A stretch of 40,786 nucleotides of DNA. It comes from Nevskiales bacterium. GTDB taxonomy: Bacteria; Pseudomonadota; Gammaproteobacteria; Nevskiales; DATLYR01. The notes beneath the pieces were generated by a model. It was given only the letters and a program-made list of their open reading frames with translations, was not told the DNA's origin and did no database searches. Each line of letters starts with the position of its first letter. The first letter of the stretch is position 1. The stretch covers positions 1 through 40,786 of the forward strand of contig DATLYR010000161.1 of the NCBI GenBank assembly GCA_035574475.1, given 5' to 3'. Both the position numbers and the translations under genes were made by a program. Below, in pieces: positions 28,901-40,067 of this stretch.

Positions 28901-29450
28901 CGCCCGCCGCGAATCGCGCGAGAAGGAGCTGCTGGCCATGCGTCATGTGGTCTCCGCCACACCAGTCGTACTGGGCGGTGCGCTGGTGATCCCGGCGGGC
29001 CTCTTGATGCAACGCAAGGGTCAGCCCGGCTGGTCGGCGGATGCCGACGCGCGCAGCCGCATCGAGCACATCGCCATGCAGGCGGTGATGAACGCCGAAC
29101 GCGCGCTGGGCCATGAGGTCATCGACGTCTCGGCGCAGAAGTGCGGCTGGGACGTCACCAGCATCCCCAAGGCCCTCGACGGCCGTCTGCCCACCTCGCG
29201 TCACATCGAGGTCAAAGGCCGCGCCAAGGGTCAGACCACGATCACGGTCACCCGCAACGAGATCCTCTATGGCCTCAACCAGGCGGACAAGTTCATCCTG
29301 GCCATCGTGCTCGTGGACGGCGACGGCTACGCCGGGCCGTTCTACATCCGCAAGCCCTTCACCCAGGAGCCCGACTGGGCGGTGACCAGCATCAACCTGG
29401 ACCTGGACGCGCTGCTCGCGCGCGCCACGACCGCGGAGGGCTCGCTGTGA
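25920..29450 (+). CDS. SNF2/DEAH helicase with C-terminal DUF3883, DrmD-like
   Basis: An 1176-residue superfamily 2 ATPase that starts at a GTG after cacagggagg. Motif I is DDPGAGKT (129-136), motif II DEAH (230-233), motif III MTATP (266-270). The second RecA domain has [20 protein letters not shown] and [18 protein letters not shown]. The C-terminal 120 residues look like DUF3883 with [20 protein letters not shown], a restriction-like strand with an E-x-K. This architecture is that of DrmD, the SNF2 helicase of class 1 DISARM, and of similar helicases in other methylase-linked defence arrays. Expected activity is ATP-driven movement on DNA, possibly to recognise unmodified invading DNA. No DrmA, DrmB or DrmC gene follows, so this is not canonical DISARM. 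Confidence 0.88.
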   Translation: MLKLEQIQKNAAISGLEPGQVVRIVTTEPVGDNALTVYYKTADGTLRERMLFRTDEAQLSLAEAGRPWAFDAPGEAFKLATEAYRIHLAHLFDPMMAVHTSNVEPLPHQITAVYESMLPRQPLRFVLADDPGAGKTIMAGLFIRELLMRADAKRVLIVAPGSLAEQWQDEMFEKFGLSFTLFSREQVEQSRSGNPFDDHDLLVARVDQLARADDLQEKLRLSRWDLVVVDEAHKLSANYFGNKINKTKRFQLGELLGSVTRHFLLMTATPHNGKEEDFQLFMSLLDADRFYGKFRDGAHKVDVSDLMRRMVKEELLKFDGTPLFPERRAYTVNYKLSDLEAALYAAVTDYVKEQFNKADQLADSGRKGTVGFALTALQRRLASSPEAIYQSLKRRRHKLKRRVEEEKLRQRGQSLAETLGGNNSLPDDVWEAADALSPEDYENFEEAVVDQATAAQTIQELEAEIIILEGLEEQARQVVHSGQDRKWDELSRLLQDTPEMHDAEGRQRKLIIFTEHRDTLNYLAVKIRGLIGNEEAVVMIHGGVKREERRKVQELFRNDPMVRVLIATDAAGEGVNLQNANLMVNYDLPWNPNRLEQRFGRIHRIGQTEVCHLWNMVAAETREGDVFQRLFEKLEVERQALGGRVFDILGEVFEDKPLKDLLIEAIRYGSDPEVRARLLKKVEGALDTQHLENIIKRNALCEEVMDEKRLFAVKEEMEKAEARKLQPFFIRAFFNQAFQQLGGELRPREPGRYEITHVPAIIRERDRQITGRDRRNADPVLRRYERVCFEKQYVRLTDRVGAPMASLLHPGHPLMQAVTDLVLEAHRNKLKQGAVLVDPSDMGVTPKVMFIVDHAVKEGADPARIVSRRMQFVEIDPQGHAINAGWAPHLDLEPIAPADLKLIEDVLAAPWIAKDLEQRALAHAGSFLVPEHFDEVRTRREQAVDKTLAAVHERLVKEINFWSDRYIKLQDDLAAGKDVRLTLENVRRTIDDLTARRESREKELLAMRHVVSATPVVLGGALVIPAGLLMQRKGQPGWSADADARSRIEHIAMQAVMNAERALGHEVIDVSAQKCGWDVTSIPKALDGRLPTSRHIEVKGRAKGQTTITVTRNEILYGLNQADKFILAIVLVDGDGYAGPFYIRKPFTQEPDWAVTSINLDLDALLARATTAEGSL

Positions 29451-29475
29451 GCCTGGGCTGCCCTCAGAAACAGAA

Positions 29476-29584
29476 ACGCCCTCACGGGGAGGGCGTCGGG
29501 CCAGGGCTGCTCACCTTGGCGGGGCTGCAAGAAGAGACGCCTCCCGAGGGAGGCGTCGGGCCGGAGATGCTATCTCCGGCGGGG
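29476..29584. repeat. 60-bp-period tandem repeat, two paired hairpins per unit
   Basis: Two units lie between helicase and NYN genes. Each has hairpin 1, the constant core cgtcggg, then hairpin 2, then ggcgggg; the constant parts recur exactly 60 bases apart (29494/29554 and 29518/29578). Hairpin 1 is acgccctc/gagggcgt in unit 1 and gacgcctcc/ggaggcgtc in unit 2. Hairpin 2 is gccaggg/ccttggc and gccggagat/atctccggc. The stems differ between units yet stay paired, as in a conserved RNA structure. On the minus strand, each hairpin 1 is followed by a T/C-rich stretch like a leftward terminator. It resembles no riboswitch or CRISPR repeat I know. Confidence 0.7.
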
Positions 29585-29652
29585 TTAATGCGTCATATTG
29601 TCGTCAGACCAGGCTCTGCTGTCAAGCCGAGCAGCGTTTCCGGAGGCCAGCC

Positions 29653-30270
29653 ATGCAGCGCGTGACGGCCTACGTGGACGGCTTCAACCTCTACTTCGGG
29701 TTGAAGGATTCCAGCTTCAAGCGCTACTACTGGCTCGACGTCTCAGCGCTTGCACAGAGCCTCCTCAAGCCTGGGCAGCAACTGCTGGCCACGCACTACT
29801 TCACGGCCCGCATCCGCGCCAATGGCCGCAACTCGGCTGACCAGAAGCGGCAGAACGACTACCTCGAAGCCCTGGCCCTGCGCGGCGTGCGCTGCCAGTT
29901 CGGCCACTACCTGCAGAAGACACGCCAGTGCCGGCAGTGCGGCGCGAACTGGCCCGACTACGAAGAGAAGATGACGGACGTGAACATCGCCATTCAGTTG
30001 CTCGGCGATGCCTTTGACAACGCCTTCGACACAGCGCTCGTCATATCTGGTGACAGCGATCTGACGACACCCATCCGCAGGGTGCGCGAGCGCTTTGCCC
30101 AAAAGCGCATCGTCGTCGCCTTTCCGCCCAGTCGTTATTCGAACGAACTCAAGCGCTGCGCCAACGGCTACCTCACCATTGGTGAAGACAAGCTGCGGGC
30201 CAGCCAGCTGCCCGAACAACTCGTCAAGCCCGATGGCTACGTGCTCGCACGCCCTGCCACCTGGCGCTGA
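29653..30270 (+). CDS. NYN/PIN-like nuclease-fold protein
   Basis: A 205-residue NYN-domain (LabA/DUF88-type) protein. Acidic residues sit where the PIN-like metal site requires: Asp9 in VDGFNLYFG, EEKMTDVNIA in the middle, and SGDSDLTTPI near residue 133. A CxxC pair (RQCRQCGANWPDYEEK) just before the second acidic motif may bind zinc. The family cleaves RNA or acts on nucleic acids in several defence systems. It starts at 29653 after ttccggaggccagcc and runs to 12 bases before the DUF1156 gene. The structured repeat lies just upstream, so its transcript could be a substrate or control element; that is a guess. Confidence 0.85.
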   Translation: MQRVTAYVDGFNLYFGLKDSSFKRYYWLDVSALAQSLLKPGQQLLATHYFTARIRANGRNSADQKRQNDYLEALALRGVRCQFGHYLQKTRQCRQCGANWPDYEEKMTDVNIAIQLLGDAFDNAFDTALVISGDSDLTTPIRRVRERFAQKRIVVAFPPSRYSNELKRCANGYLTIGEDKLRASQLPEQLVKPDGYVLARPATWR

Positions 30271-30282
30271 AGGACTTCAAGA

Positions 30283-33171
<2,889 letters not shown>

Positions 33172-33182
33172 GGAGAGCGCGG

Positions 33183-34223
33183 ATGATCACGACGCTGGAA
33201 GTCCAGAAGTTCACCACGCTGCCGAACGCGGCTTGGTCGTTCGCCTCCGGCCTGAACGTGGTCGTCGGCGAGAACGGCTTGGGCAAGACCCATGTGCTCA
33301 AGCTCTTGTACGCCCTGCTGAAAGTGCAGGCCGACGCCAAGGAGTTGAACAAGGGCGTGTTGGAGCGCGCCTACGCCGACAAGCTGACCACCGTGTTCCG
33401 TCCGGAAAGCCTGGGTCGACTGGTCAAGCGCCGACAGGGGCACGGGCGCTGCGAAATCCGGCTCGAGATGCGCAATGCTGCGCAGAGCATGGCCGGGGCC
33501 TTTGCGTCGAACGCCAAGTCGCAGATCGAGATCGTCAAGGCGCCGACGGAGGGCTTGGCGCGCTCCCCGGCCTATCTGCCGACCCGGGAACTCGTGACCC
33601 TGTGTCCGTGGTTTGTGCCGCTCTATGAAAACTACCATCTGGAGTTTGAGGAGACGTGGCGAGATACCGTCTCCCTGCTTGGCAATCCGTCACTGAAAGG
33701 CCCTAGGGAAAAGCGCGCTGCCGAGCTGCTGGAGCCGCTGGAAAGGGCGATGGGGGGCAAGGTGCAGGTCGATCCGGCGAGCGGGCGTTTCTACCTGAAA
33801 TTGCCGGGCGAAGGCCGGATGGAGATGCCCTTGGTCGCGGAAGGGCTGCGCAAGATCGCGATGTTGGCGCGTCTTATCAGCACCGGCACGCTGCTGGAGC
33901 AGGGTTATCTGTTCTGGGATGAGCCGGAAACCAACCTCAACCCGAAGCTGATCAAGGTGGTGGCCGCCAGCATCCTGGCCGTCGCCGCCAGCGGCGTGCA
34001 GGTGTTCATCGCCAGCCACTCGCTGTTCCTGCTGCGGGAGCTGGAGATGCTGCTGGGCGACAAGCGCTACCAGAAGCTGCCGAGCCGGTGGTTTGCGCTG
34101 GCGGCCAAAGACGGCGATATCGTGCTGGAGCAAAGCGATCGGATCGAGGACATCCAGACCCTGGTCATGCTCGACGAAGAGCTCGCGCAGTCGGATCGGT
34201 TCATGAGCTGGGAGGGCGCGTGA
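33183..34223 (+). CDS. AAA ATPase, SMC/OLD-like
   Basis: A 346-residue ATPase. The ATG at 33183 follows aggag at 33171; an in-frame TTG at 33168 is less likely. Walker A is GENGLGKTH (29-37) and Walker B is LFWDEPETNLNP (Asp246-Glu247), with the ABC-like D-loop and switch His in FIASHSLFLLRELEML. Relatives include the ATPase part of OLD-family nucleases and the RloC/GajA-type AAA_21 group, but no TOPRIM nuclease domain follows. The next gene, whose start is three bases past this stop, could supply the nuclease. No coiled-coil arm is evident. Confidence 0.85.
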   Translation: MITTLEVQKFTTLPNAAWSFASGLNVVVGENGLGKTHVLKLLYALLKVQADAKELNKGVLERAYADKLTTVFRPESLGRLVKRRQGHGRCEIRLEMRNAAQSMAGAFASNAKSQIEIVKAPTEGLARSPAYLPTRELVTLCPWFVPLYENYHLEFEETWRDTVSLLGNPSLKGPREKRAAELLEPLERAMGGKVQVDPASGRFYLKLPGEGRMEMPLVAEGLRKIAMLARLISTGTLLEQGYLFWDEPETNLNPKLIKVVAASILAVAASGVQVFIASHSLFLLRELEMLLGDKRYQKLPSRWFALAAKDGDIVLEQSDRIEDIQTLVMLDEELAQSDRFMSWEGA

Positions 34224-34225
34224 GC

Positions 34226-34732
34226 ATGGTCCTGACGGAAGGCGCCTTGACCTTCACCTTCGCGCCCGAGGCCAAGGCTAGCAAATACGACGACTGGTCT
34301 TTCTATCGCAACCAGTTTCAACAAGGTTGTGCCAAGGACAACAAGGCGGTCGATTTGCTGTGCGAGTTGAATTGCAACGCCTGGCTGATCGAGGTGAAGG
34401 ATTACCGTGCGCAGGCACGTACCAAACCGATCGATTTGGCCGACGAGGTGGCGATCAAGGTGCGGGACACGCTGGCAGGGCTCTTGGCCGCAAGCCTCCG
34501 CGCCAATGATTCGACTGAACACGCATTGGCCGCCCGAATCGTCCAAGCGCGGCAGATGCGGGTGGTCTGTCATATCGAACAGCCCGCCAGAGCGAGCCGA
34601 CTGCGCCCGCGGGCGATCGAGCCGGACAAGCTCAAGCACAAGCTGCGCTCGCTGCTCAAGGCCATTGATCCCCATCCCATCGTTACCGACAGCAACCGCC
34701 ACGATCCGGCACTGCCTTGGACCGTGGCATGA
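34226..34732 (+). CDS. Small protein with PD-(D/E)xK-like motif
   Basis: A 168-residue product starting at ATG 34226 after gggaggg; a GTG at 34220 is a less likely alternative. Its family is not recognised. Residues about 35-65 contain DNKAVDLLCELNCNAWLIEV then KDYRAQAR. The strand-turn-strand with Asp in the first strand and E-V-K in the second is the arrangement of the PD-(D/E)xK nuclease core, and a basic helix follows. The C-terminal half is rich in Arg and Lys (RASRLRPRAIEPDKLKHKLR), suiting nucleic-acid binding. It sits between two ATPase genes in the operon. A nuclease partner for the AAA ATPase is a hypothesis from the motif and position. Confidence 0.6.
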   Translation: MVLTEGALTFTFAPEAKASKYDDWSFYRNQFQQGCAKDNKAVDLLCELNCNAWLIEVKDYRAQARTKPIDLADEVAIKVRDTLAGLLAASLRANDSTEHALAARIVQARQMRVVCHIEQPARASRLRPRAIEPDKLKHKLRSLLKAIDPHPIVTDSNRHDPALPWTVA

Positions 34733-34750
34733 AGCAAGGGATAGAACGAC

Positions 34751-37594
34751 ATGCATCTCAAACCCTGGCGCGAGATCGCCGTCCCTCACGAGGATGTGCT
34801 TAAGGGCACGTTCCAGCAAGCCGAGTTCGCGGCGGACCTGTCGCGCGTGCATGCGGGCACGGCCAATGCCGAGTACCAAAACCCGGCGTTGTTCTTCCAG
34901 CGCACCTTCATCACCGAAGGCATGCGTTTGCTGCTGGATTCGGTGGTCAGGCGTCTGACGGGCAAGGGCGGCGACCCGGTGATCCAGCTCCAGACGGCTT
35001 TTGGCGGCGGCAAGACCCACACCATGCTGGCCGTGTATCACCTGGCCAAAGGCGAAGCGCCTACCAGCGAGTTGCAGGGGGTTTCCGCGATTCTGGACGC
35101 CGCCGGGGTGACGGAGCTGCCCAAGGCCAAGGTCGCGGTGCTGGATGGCATCAAGGCTTCGCCCAACCAGCCGGTGAAACGCGACGGCCACACCATCCGA
35201 ACCCTGTGGGGCGATTTGGCGTGGCAGTTGGGCGGGGCCGAAGGCTACGCCCTGGTGGCCGATGCGGATGCCTCGGGCACCTCACCCGGCAAGGCGGCGC
35301 TGGAGGCGTTGCTGGCGCGCTACGCACCCTGCGTGATCCTGATCGATGAGCTGGTGGCGTATGTCCGGCAGTTCGAGGAGGGCAAGACGCTCACCGGCGG
35401 GACCTTCGACTCCAACCTGTCGTTCGTGCAGGCGCTCACCGAAGCGCTCAAAGCCGTGCCCACGGCGGTGTTGCTGGCGTCGTTGCCCGAATCGGAAAAG
35501 GAGGCCGGTAGCCAGCGCGGGGTAAAGGCGCTGGAGGCGCTGGCGCACTACTTCGGCCGCGTGCAGGCGCTGTGGAAGCCGGTGGCCACCGAGGAGGCAT
35601 TCGAGATCGTGCGCCGGCGCTTGTTTGCCAACATCCACGACCGGCTGGCCGCCGAGAACGTCTGCCGCGCCTTCGCCGACTTCTATGCGGCCAACCGCGA
35701 CGACTTCCCCGCCGAGACGCAGGAAAGCCGTTACTTCGAGCGGCTGGTGCACGCCTACCCGATCCACCCCGAGGTGTTCGACCGCCTGTACGAAGACTGG
35801 TCCACGCTGGACAACTTCCAGCGCACGCGCGGCGTGCTGAAGCTCATGGCCAAGGTTATCCATCGCCTGTGGAAGGACGGCAACAACGATCCGCTGATCA
35901 TGCCCGGCAGCATCCCGCTGATGGATGCTGACACGCGCAACGAGGCGATCTACTACCTGCCGCCGGGCTGGGACCCGGTGATCGAGCGCGACGTGGACGG
36001 CGAGCGCTCCGAGACCTGGGAGATCGAGAACAAGGACACCCGCTTCGGAGCCGTGCAGGCCTGCCGCCGCACCGCCCGCACGATCTTCCTGGGCAGCGCG
36101 CCGAGCACGTCCAACCAACTGGTACGCGGCCTGGAACTGGAGCGCGTGATCCTGGGCGTCGCCCAGCCCGGCCAGCAGGTGAACCTGTTCAAGGACGCGC
36201 TGCGTCGCCTGAGCGACCGCCTGCATTACCTGAATCACGCCAACAACCGCTTCTGGCTCGACACCCGCCCGAACCTGCGGCGCGAGATGGAGGAGCGCAA
36301 GCGCCGCTTCCAGGACAAGGAGGACGTGTTCCCGACCATCCGCGACCGCGTGCAGCGTGGCTTTGCCAGCGGCGTCTTCGGCGGCATCCACATCTTCACC
36401 GGCAGCGGTGACGTACCCGACGACTGGGCATTGCGGCTAGTGGTACTGCCGCCCGATGCGGCTTTCAGCAAGAGCGGCCAGAGCCTCGCCATCGACCGTG
36501 CCACCGAGATCCTGAAGAAGCGCGGTGACCAGCCCCGCTTCAAGCAGAACCGCCTGATCTTCGTGGCGGCTGACTACGAGAGCGTCAGCCGTCTGAAGGA
36601 CCATGTGCGCTCGTATCTCGCCTGGCGCAGCATCGTCGGCGACTACAAGGACAACCGCATCGTCCTCGACAACCTGATGGCCAAGCAAGCGAGCGCAAGC
36701 CTCGAACAGGCCGAGGAGACCGTGCGGCGGATGATCCGCGAGACCTACAAGTGGCTGCTGGCGCCGGTGCAGGAGGCGCGACCGGGCAAGGGCTTGTCCG
36801 ACCTGATGTGGGAGCATTTCCCGCTCAATCCGGGCGCGCAGAACTGGTCACAGGAAATCGAGCGCGTCCTCAAGGAGAACGAACTGCTCATCACCGAATG
36901 GGCTCCGATCCACCTGGCCCGCGTGCTGAAGGACTGGTTCTGGAAGGACGATGTCAAGGACGTTCTTGCGCTCACCGTCTGGCAGCAAACCTGCCACCAG
37001 CTCTACCTGCCGCGCCTGAAGGACGACACCGTGTTCCAGCTGACGCTGGCCGCGGGCGCGGAGAGCCGCGAGTTCTTCGGATTTGCGCAGGGCAAGGAGG
37101 ATGGCCGCTACGTGGGCTTCAGCTACGGCAAGCGGTATTCGCCGATTTTCGATGCGTCGCTGTTGCTGATCGAGCCGGTTGCTGCGGCAACCTACATGGA
37201 GGCGCTGCGCGCCGCGGAGGAAGCCTCGCATGCGAAGTCCGCCGAGGCCGGCGGCGCAGCAACGACGACCGTTCCCGCCGGTGGCGGCACGCCCCGTGCA
37301 GAGGGCTCGGGCAAGGGCGGCTATGCCACGGGCGGCGCCACTGCGGGGCAGGCGGTCAAGAAGCAGTTTTACGGCAGCATCGAGCTCGACCCGTTCCTGG
37401 CGAAGAAGCAGTTCGCCGATCTGGTCGACGAGGTCGTCCAGCAATTCACCATGCGCCCCGGCGTGAAGGTGAAGATCGCCATCGAGATCCAGGCCGAGTC
37501 GGCCACCGGTTTCGACGATGGGCTGCAGCGTGCGGTGAAGGAGAACTGCAACGTGCTGAAGTTCAAGAACGCGGAATTCGAGGCTGGCGAATGA
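34751..37594 (+). CDS. DUF499 AAA+ ATPase
   Basis: A 947-residue protein of the DUF499 family. It starts [20 protein letters not shown], the common family opening. Walker A is FGGGKTH (84-90, in [13 protein letters not shown]) and Walker B is [12 protein letters not shown] (Asp199-Glu200). A low-complexity Gly/Ala/Thr linker of about 60 residues (roughly 825-885) separates the ATPase body from a C-terminal domain of about 80 residues. DUF499 ATPases occur with DUF1156 methylases in anti-phage arrays; the mechanism is not established. The gene starts 18 bases after the small nuclease-like gene and overlaps the next tiny ORF by ATGA. Confidence 0.9.
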   Translation: MHLKPWREIAVPHEDVLKGTFQQAEFAADLSRVHAGTANAEYQNPALFFQRTFITEGMRLLLDSVVRRLTGKGGDPVIQLQTAFGGGKTHTMLAVYHLAKGEAPTSELQGVSAILDAAGVTELPKAKVAVLDGIKASPNQPVKRDGHTIRTLWGDLAWQLGGAEGYALVADADASGTSPGKAALEALLARYAPCVILIDELVAYVRQFEEGKTLTGGTFDSNLSFVQALTEALKAVPTAVLLASLPESEKEAGSQRGVKALEALAHYFGRVQALWKPVATEEAFEIVRRRLFANIHDRLAAENVCRAFADFYAANRDDFPAETQESRYFERLVHAYPIHPEVFDRLYEDWSTLDNFQRTRGVLKLMAKVIHRLWKDGNNDPLIMPGSIPLMDADTRNEAIYYLPPGWDPVIERDVDGERSETWEIENKDTRFGAVQACRRTARTIFLGSAPSTSNQLVRGLELERVILGVAQPGQQVNLFKDALRRLSDRLHYLNHANNRFWLDTRPNLRREMEERKRRFQDKEDVFPTIRDRVQRGFASGVFGGIHIFTGSGDVPDDWALRLVVLPPDAAFSKSGQSLAIDRATEILKKRGDQPRFKQNRLIFVAADYESVSRLKDHVRSYLAWRSIVGDYKDNRIVLDNLMAKQASASLEQAEETVRRMIRETYKWLLAPVQEARPGKGLSDLMWEHFPLNPGAQNWSQEIERVLKENELLITEWAPIHLARVLKDWFWKDDVKDVLALTVWQQTCHQLYLPRLKDDTVFQLTLAAGAESREFFGFAQGKEDGRYVGFSYGKRYSPIFDASLLLIEPVAAATYMEALRAAEEASHAKSAEAGGAATTTVPAGGGTPRAEGSGKGGYATGGATAGQAVKKQFYGSIELDPFLAKKQFADLVDEVVQQFTMRPGVKVKIAIEIQAESATGFDDGLQRAVKENCNVLKFKNAEFEAGE

Positions 37595-37650
37595 GCGCCC
37601 CTAAGCTCTTCGTCATCCGCCTTGCTGCGACGGGCAAGCCGCGCTCATGA
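37591..37650 (+). CDS. Tiny ORF coupled at both ends
   Basis: A 19-codon frame ([19 protein letters not shown]) overlaps the DUF499 stop and the SIR2 start by ATGA at each end. This can be a coupling peptide, or what is left of a gene lost between DUF499 and SIR2. Homology is not recognised. Confidence 0.3.
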   Translation: MSAPKLFVIRLAATGKPRS

Positions 37651-37973
37651 CCAAGCTCGGGGCCATCGAGTTCGACGACCGCATTCTCGACGCCCTGCGC
37701 GACGACAAGCTGGTGGTCTTCGCCGGCGCTGGTGTTTCGATGGCACCGCCGTCGAATCTGCCCAGTTTCTGGAAGCTGACCCGTGATATCGCTCAAGGCA
37801 CGGGGCTTGAACCCACGGAGCCGCTGGATCGTTTTCTGGGTCAACTGCATCATCGCAAGGTCGCGGTCCACGAACGTGCTGCCCAGCTCCTGTCACCCGC
37901 AGGCAGCGCACCGAACACTCTCCATCAAGACCTGCTGCGGATATTCCGTACTGCGGAGCGCGTCAGGCTCGTG
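37647..37973 (+). pseudogene. SIR2-like NADase, 5' fragment
   Basis: The first 109 codons of a SIR2-family protein. Residues [12 protein letters not shown] (21-32) hold the GAGxS NAD-binding motif. The gene starts by ATGA overlap with the preceding tiny ORF, so it was the next gene of the defence operon. Homology ends after ERVRLV, exactly where the family continues with TTNFD. That continuation is found inverted at 38857. From 37974 the frame reads unrelated codons and then runs into MerR in the same frame, giving a 264-codon open fusion. SIR2 effectors in phage defence deplete NAD; this one cannot, because its Asn, Asp and His residues are on the other strand. Confidence 0.85.
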
Positions 37974-38010
37974 CCTCGGCAACTGAACCTACAGACCCTG
38001 TGCGGCCGGG

Positions 38011-38041
38011 ACGATACTTCCGCACTCAAGTACAGAGTCAA
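38011..38041 (-). promoter_or_regulatory. mer-type operator/promoter, directed leftward
   Basis: On the minus strand: TTGACT, 19-base spacer, TATCGT, with the GTAC-TTGA-GTGC dyad inside the spacer. The long 19-base spacer and this dyad are the hallmarks of MerR-controlled promoters (mer consensus TTGACT-N19-TAAGGT). It lies directly before the merR fragment, divergent from it, as in mer operons. The merT, merP and merA genes that it should drive are absent; it now points into the SIR2 fragment and the end of the DUF499 gene. Confidence 0.75.
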
Positions 38042-38045
38042 GGCC

Positions 38046-38309
38046 ATGAACAGCACGTCCGAGAGCGCGAACATGACGATCGGCGCCCGGGCGGGCGCGG
38101 CCGGCGTGAATGTCGAAACCATCCGCTTCTACCAGCGCAAGGGGCTGATGCCCGAGCCGGATCGGCTGCAAGGCCGCATCCGCCGCTATAGCCGCGATGC
38201 GCTCGGGCGCGTGCGCTTCATCAAGGCGGCGCAGAGGCTGGGCTGCAGCCTCGATGAAGTGGCCGATCTGCTCGAGCTCGAAGACGGCACCCACTGCGAG
38301 CAGGCCCGC
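38046..38309 (+). pseudogene. merR: MerR mercury-type regulator, N-terminal fragment
   Basis: About 88 codons from ATG 38046. The winged helix is complete ([56 protein letters not shown]) and reaches DGTHCEQAR, which includes the first metal-binding Cys of MerR. After that the normal dimerisation helix and the two other mercury-ligand cysteines are missing. The frame continues with an unrecognised stretch ([20 protein letters not shown]) and into antisense SIR2 sequence, stopping at 38441. DNA binding may survive, but dimerisation and mercury sensing should not. Confidence 0.8.
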
Positions 38310-38395
38310 GTGCGGGACCTGATCGAAGCCTGGCGCGATGCGCGCCGCACCGCGTGGCAGACCACCGTCAAGGTGGTCACGACTGCTATGCTGGC

Positions 38396-38860
38396 CGCAC
38401 CGCGCGCAGCCCGTTCGGCGAGCGGTTGCACGCCGTCATAAAGTTCGTTGTAGGCATCGGCACCAGTTCCCTTAGTAAAGCGGATAGGCCTGATGCCGAG
38501 CAGGTCCCAGCTCCCGTCTTCCTCCGTCAGTGCAAAGCGCCCGGCAACGCCATCAGCCGGAAGTGCCCGCGCCAAGTAATGCATGACCACGTCGTTATGG
38601 CTGTAGCCAACGAATAGCACGGTGAATTGACCGAAGACGGCCACTAAGCATCGCTGCGCCCAACCTTCCGTCAGGTACGCGCGCCCGAAATCCGCATCCG
38701 TGAGCACCAGATCCCGTACGCGGGGAAGCGCTCCATGAACGTGCACGATGCCGGTGAAGTCGTAGCCCAGCGGCAGGGCCGGAGCTCGGTAGACCTCGGG
38801 TGTTGAACCGAACAGCATGCTTGCGGCCGCTTCAAAGTGCAGGTCGAAGTTCGTGGTCAC
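38396..38860 (-). pseudogene. SIR2-like NADase, inverted internal fragment
   Basis: On the minus strand, from 38857 down, the protein reads TTNFDLHFEAAASMLFGS (TNxD motif), then IVHVHGALPRVRDLVLTDAD (catalytic His), LFVGYSHNDVVMHYLARALP, and DLLGIRPIRFTKGTGADAY, ending at LAERAARGA. This is the direct continuation of the 5' fragment at 37647-37973, so one gene has been split with the second part inverted. The GTG codon before the break is found at both joints. The remaining, usually long, C-terminal part of such proteins is missing from the window. Confidence 0.85.
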
Positions 38861-38956
38861 GCGTCCGTCGAGGATGGCCTCGACGATATCGGGTGCCAGC
38901 AGGGTCAGGCGCAGCACCTCGGCCATCCAGCCGGGCTCCAGCTTCAGCCTAGGCAT
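38861..38956 (-). pseudogene. Serine-recombinase C-terminal fragment fused to the SIR2 piece
   Basis: MPRLKLEPGWMAEVLRLTLL followed by APDIVEAILDGR joins straight to the SIR2 TTNFD segment. The string RLTLLAPDIVEAILDGR is characteristic of the C-terminal region of site-specific recombinases, where it normally continues with a QP-containing tail. Only about 30 residues remain. It shows that a recombinase gene took part in the rearrangement of this end of the defence island, or was carried in with it. Confidence 0.65.
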
Positions 38957-39032
38957 CGAGGGGGCTTCGCGTAACGTGTTTCGGCGCGCTTGCGGAGAGA
39001 TCCGTCTCCGGTTCACGGCTCCAATTGCCTAG

Positions 39033-39971
39033 TCAACGCGGCGACATGGTGATCATGAGGCCACCCAGCACGAGCAGCGCCCCGAGCACGAATGCCACTC
39101 CCAGATGATCACCCAACAGCATGGAGGCTGCGGCGATCCCAAAGATGGGCTGCAGATACTGGACGCTGGCTGCCACTCTGGCCGGCACGACGCGCAGCAG
39201 CCCGATCCACAGGAAAAGACCTGCCACCGTGACAATCACGCCGAGATACAGAGCCGCGCCGACGCCCTGCAAGCTCCATTGAACCGAAACGTTCGTCATC
39301 TCCCAGCCGGCCCAGGGCACGAGCGCGAGGAAGCCGAATAGCGTGCTCCAAGCTGCCACCGTCGCTGTTCCATATGCGGCGGTCAGCTCGACGCTCCAGA
39401 CGTAGTAGAAGGCGATGGCCACGGAGGACACCAGCATCCAGAACACACCGGCCATTGTGCTCGCGGAAGCTGTGGCGACTGTGTCCATGTCCCCAATTGC
39501 GACCAGCGCGATGCCGGCGAACGCAGTGAGCAGCCCGACCGACTGTAAGCGCGAGACGTGCTGGCGAAGTCGCAGCGCGGCGAAGACGACGATGAACAGT
39601 GGAATCGTCGCCGAGATGATCGTGCCCACCGATGCAGAGGTACCTGCCACGCCAAACGTCTGCGCGACCTGGCCCACGCCAATGCCCAGAAGCCCCAGTG
39701 CAGCGACATGCGGCAAGGCTCGTTTCGGGATCGATTGCCGCCCCAGAGCGAACACCACCATGAGGGGCACGGCCAAGGCAAAGCGCATGGCCGTGAGTGT
39801 CAGCGGCGGAAGATCCTCCAGGCCCAACTTGGTCACCGGAATCGACAATCCCCACATCAGGGCCAGCAACAGCATGGCACCGAGGCGCAGCAAGTTCTGA
39901 CTGCCGCGGCCATCGGAAGTCGAGCTGCAGGCACGAGCGACTTCGCTTTGGGACAGGGGCTGGTTGGTCAT
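39033..39971 (-). CDS. EamA-family (DMT) transporter
   Basis: A 312-residue membrane protein with ten hydrophobic segments and two EamA repeats (LLLALMWGLSIPVTKLGLED near the start; VSSVAIAFYYVWSVELTAAY in the second half). The frame is open to 40067, but the ATG at 39971 (MTNQPLSQSEVARAC) gives the family length. Members export amino acids, metabolites or toxic compounds; the substrate is unknown. A LysR-type gene lies divergent, 125 bases away, and is its probable regulator. The base composition is slightly lower in GC than the defence genes, and it is ordinary chromosomal content beyond the island's right edge. Confidence 0.9.
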   Translation of the reverse strand: MTNQPLSQSEVARACSSTSDGRGSQNLLRLGAMLLLALMWGLSIPVTKLGLEDLPPLTLTAMRFALAVPLMVVFALGRQSIPKRALPHVAALGLLGIGVGQVAQTFGVAGTSASVGTIISATIPLFIVVFAALRLRQHVSRLQSVGLLTAFAGIALVAIGDMDTVATASASTMAGVFWMLVSSVAIAFYYVWSVELTAAYGTATVAAWSTLFGFLALVPWAGWEMTNVSVQWSLQGVGAALYLGVIVTVAGLFLWIGLLRVVPARVAASVQYLQPIFGIAAASMLLGDHLGVAFVLGALLVLGGLMITMSPR

Positions 39972-40067
39972 GTGTCGCTGAAAGGTGACGTCGCGGCAGT
40001 GGTGTTTTTTGCGCGCTCGGCATTGTGCTGACGAGTGCAATTGCGGACAAACGATTTGTTTGCACAT

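Noticed and set aside
29476-29584. Mini-ykkC (guanidine-II) riboswitch
   Set aside because: Only one loop resembles ACGR and the other does not; the hairpin arrangement is also different.
29476-29584. CRISPR array
   Set aside because: There are only two units, no spacer of even length between identical repeats, and no cas gene.
37647-38441. A genuine SIR2-MerR fusion protein
   Set aside because: The frame is open through both parts, but both are cut inside their domains and the SIR2 remainder is found inverted nearby, so the fusion is accidental.
38186-39016. A single 276-codon minus-strand gene
   Set aside because: It is a chance fusion: recombinase tail, SIR2 middle and antisense MerR sequence. 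It is listed as separate fragments.
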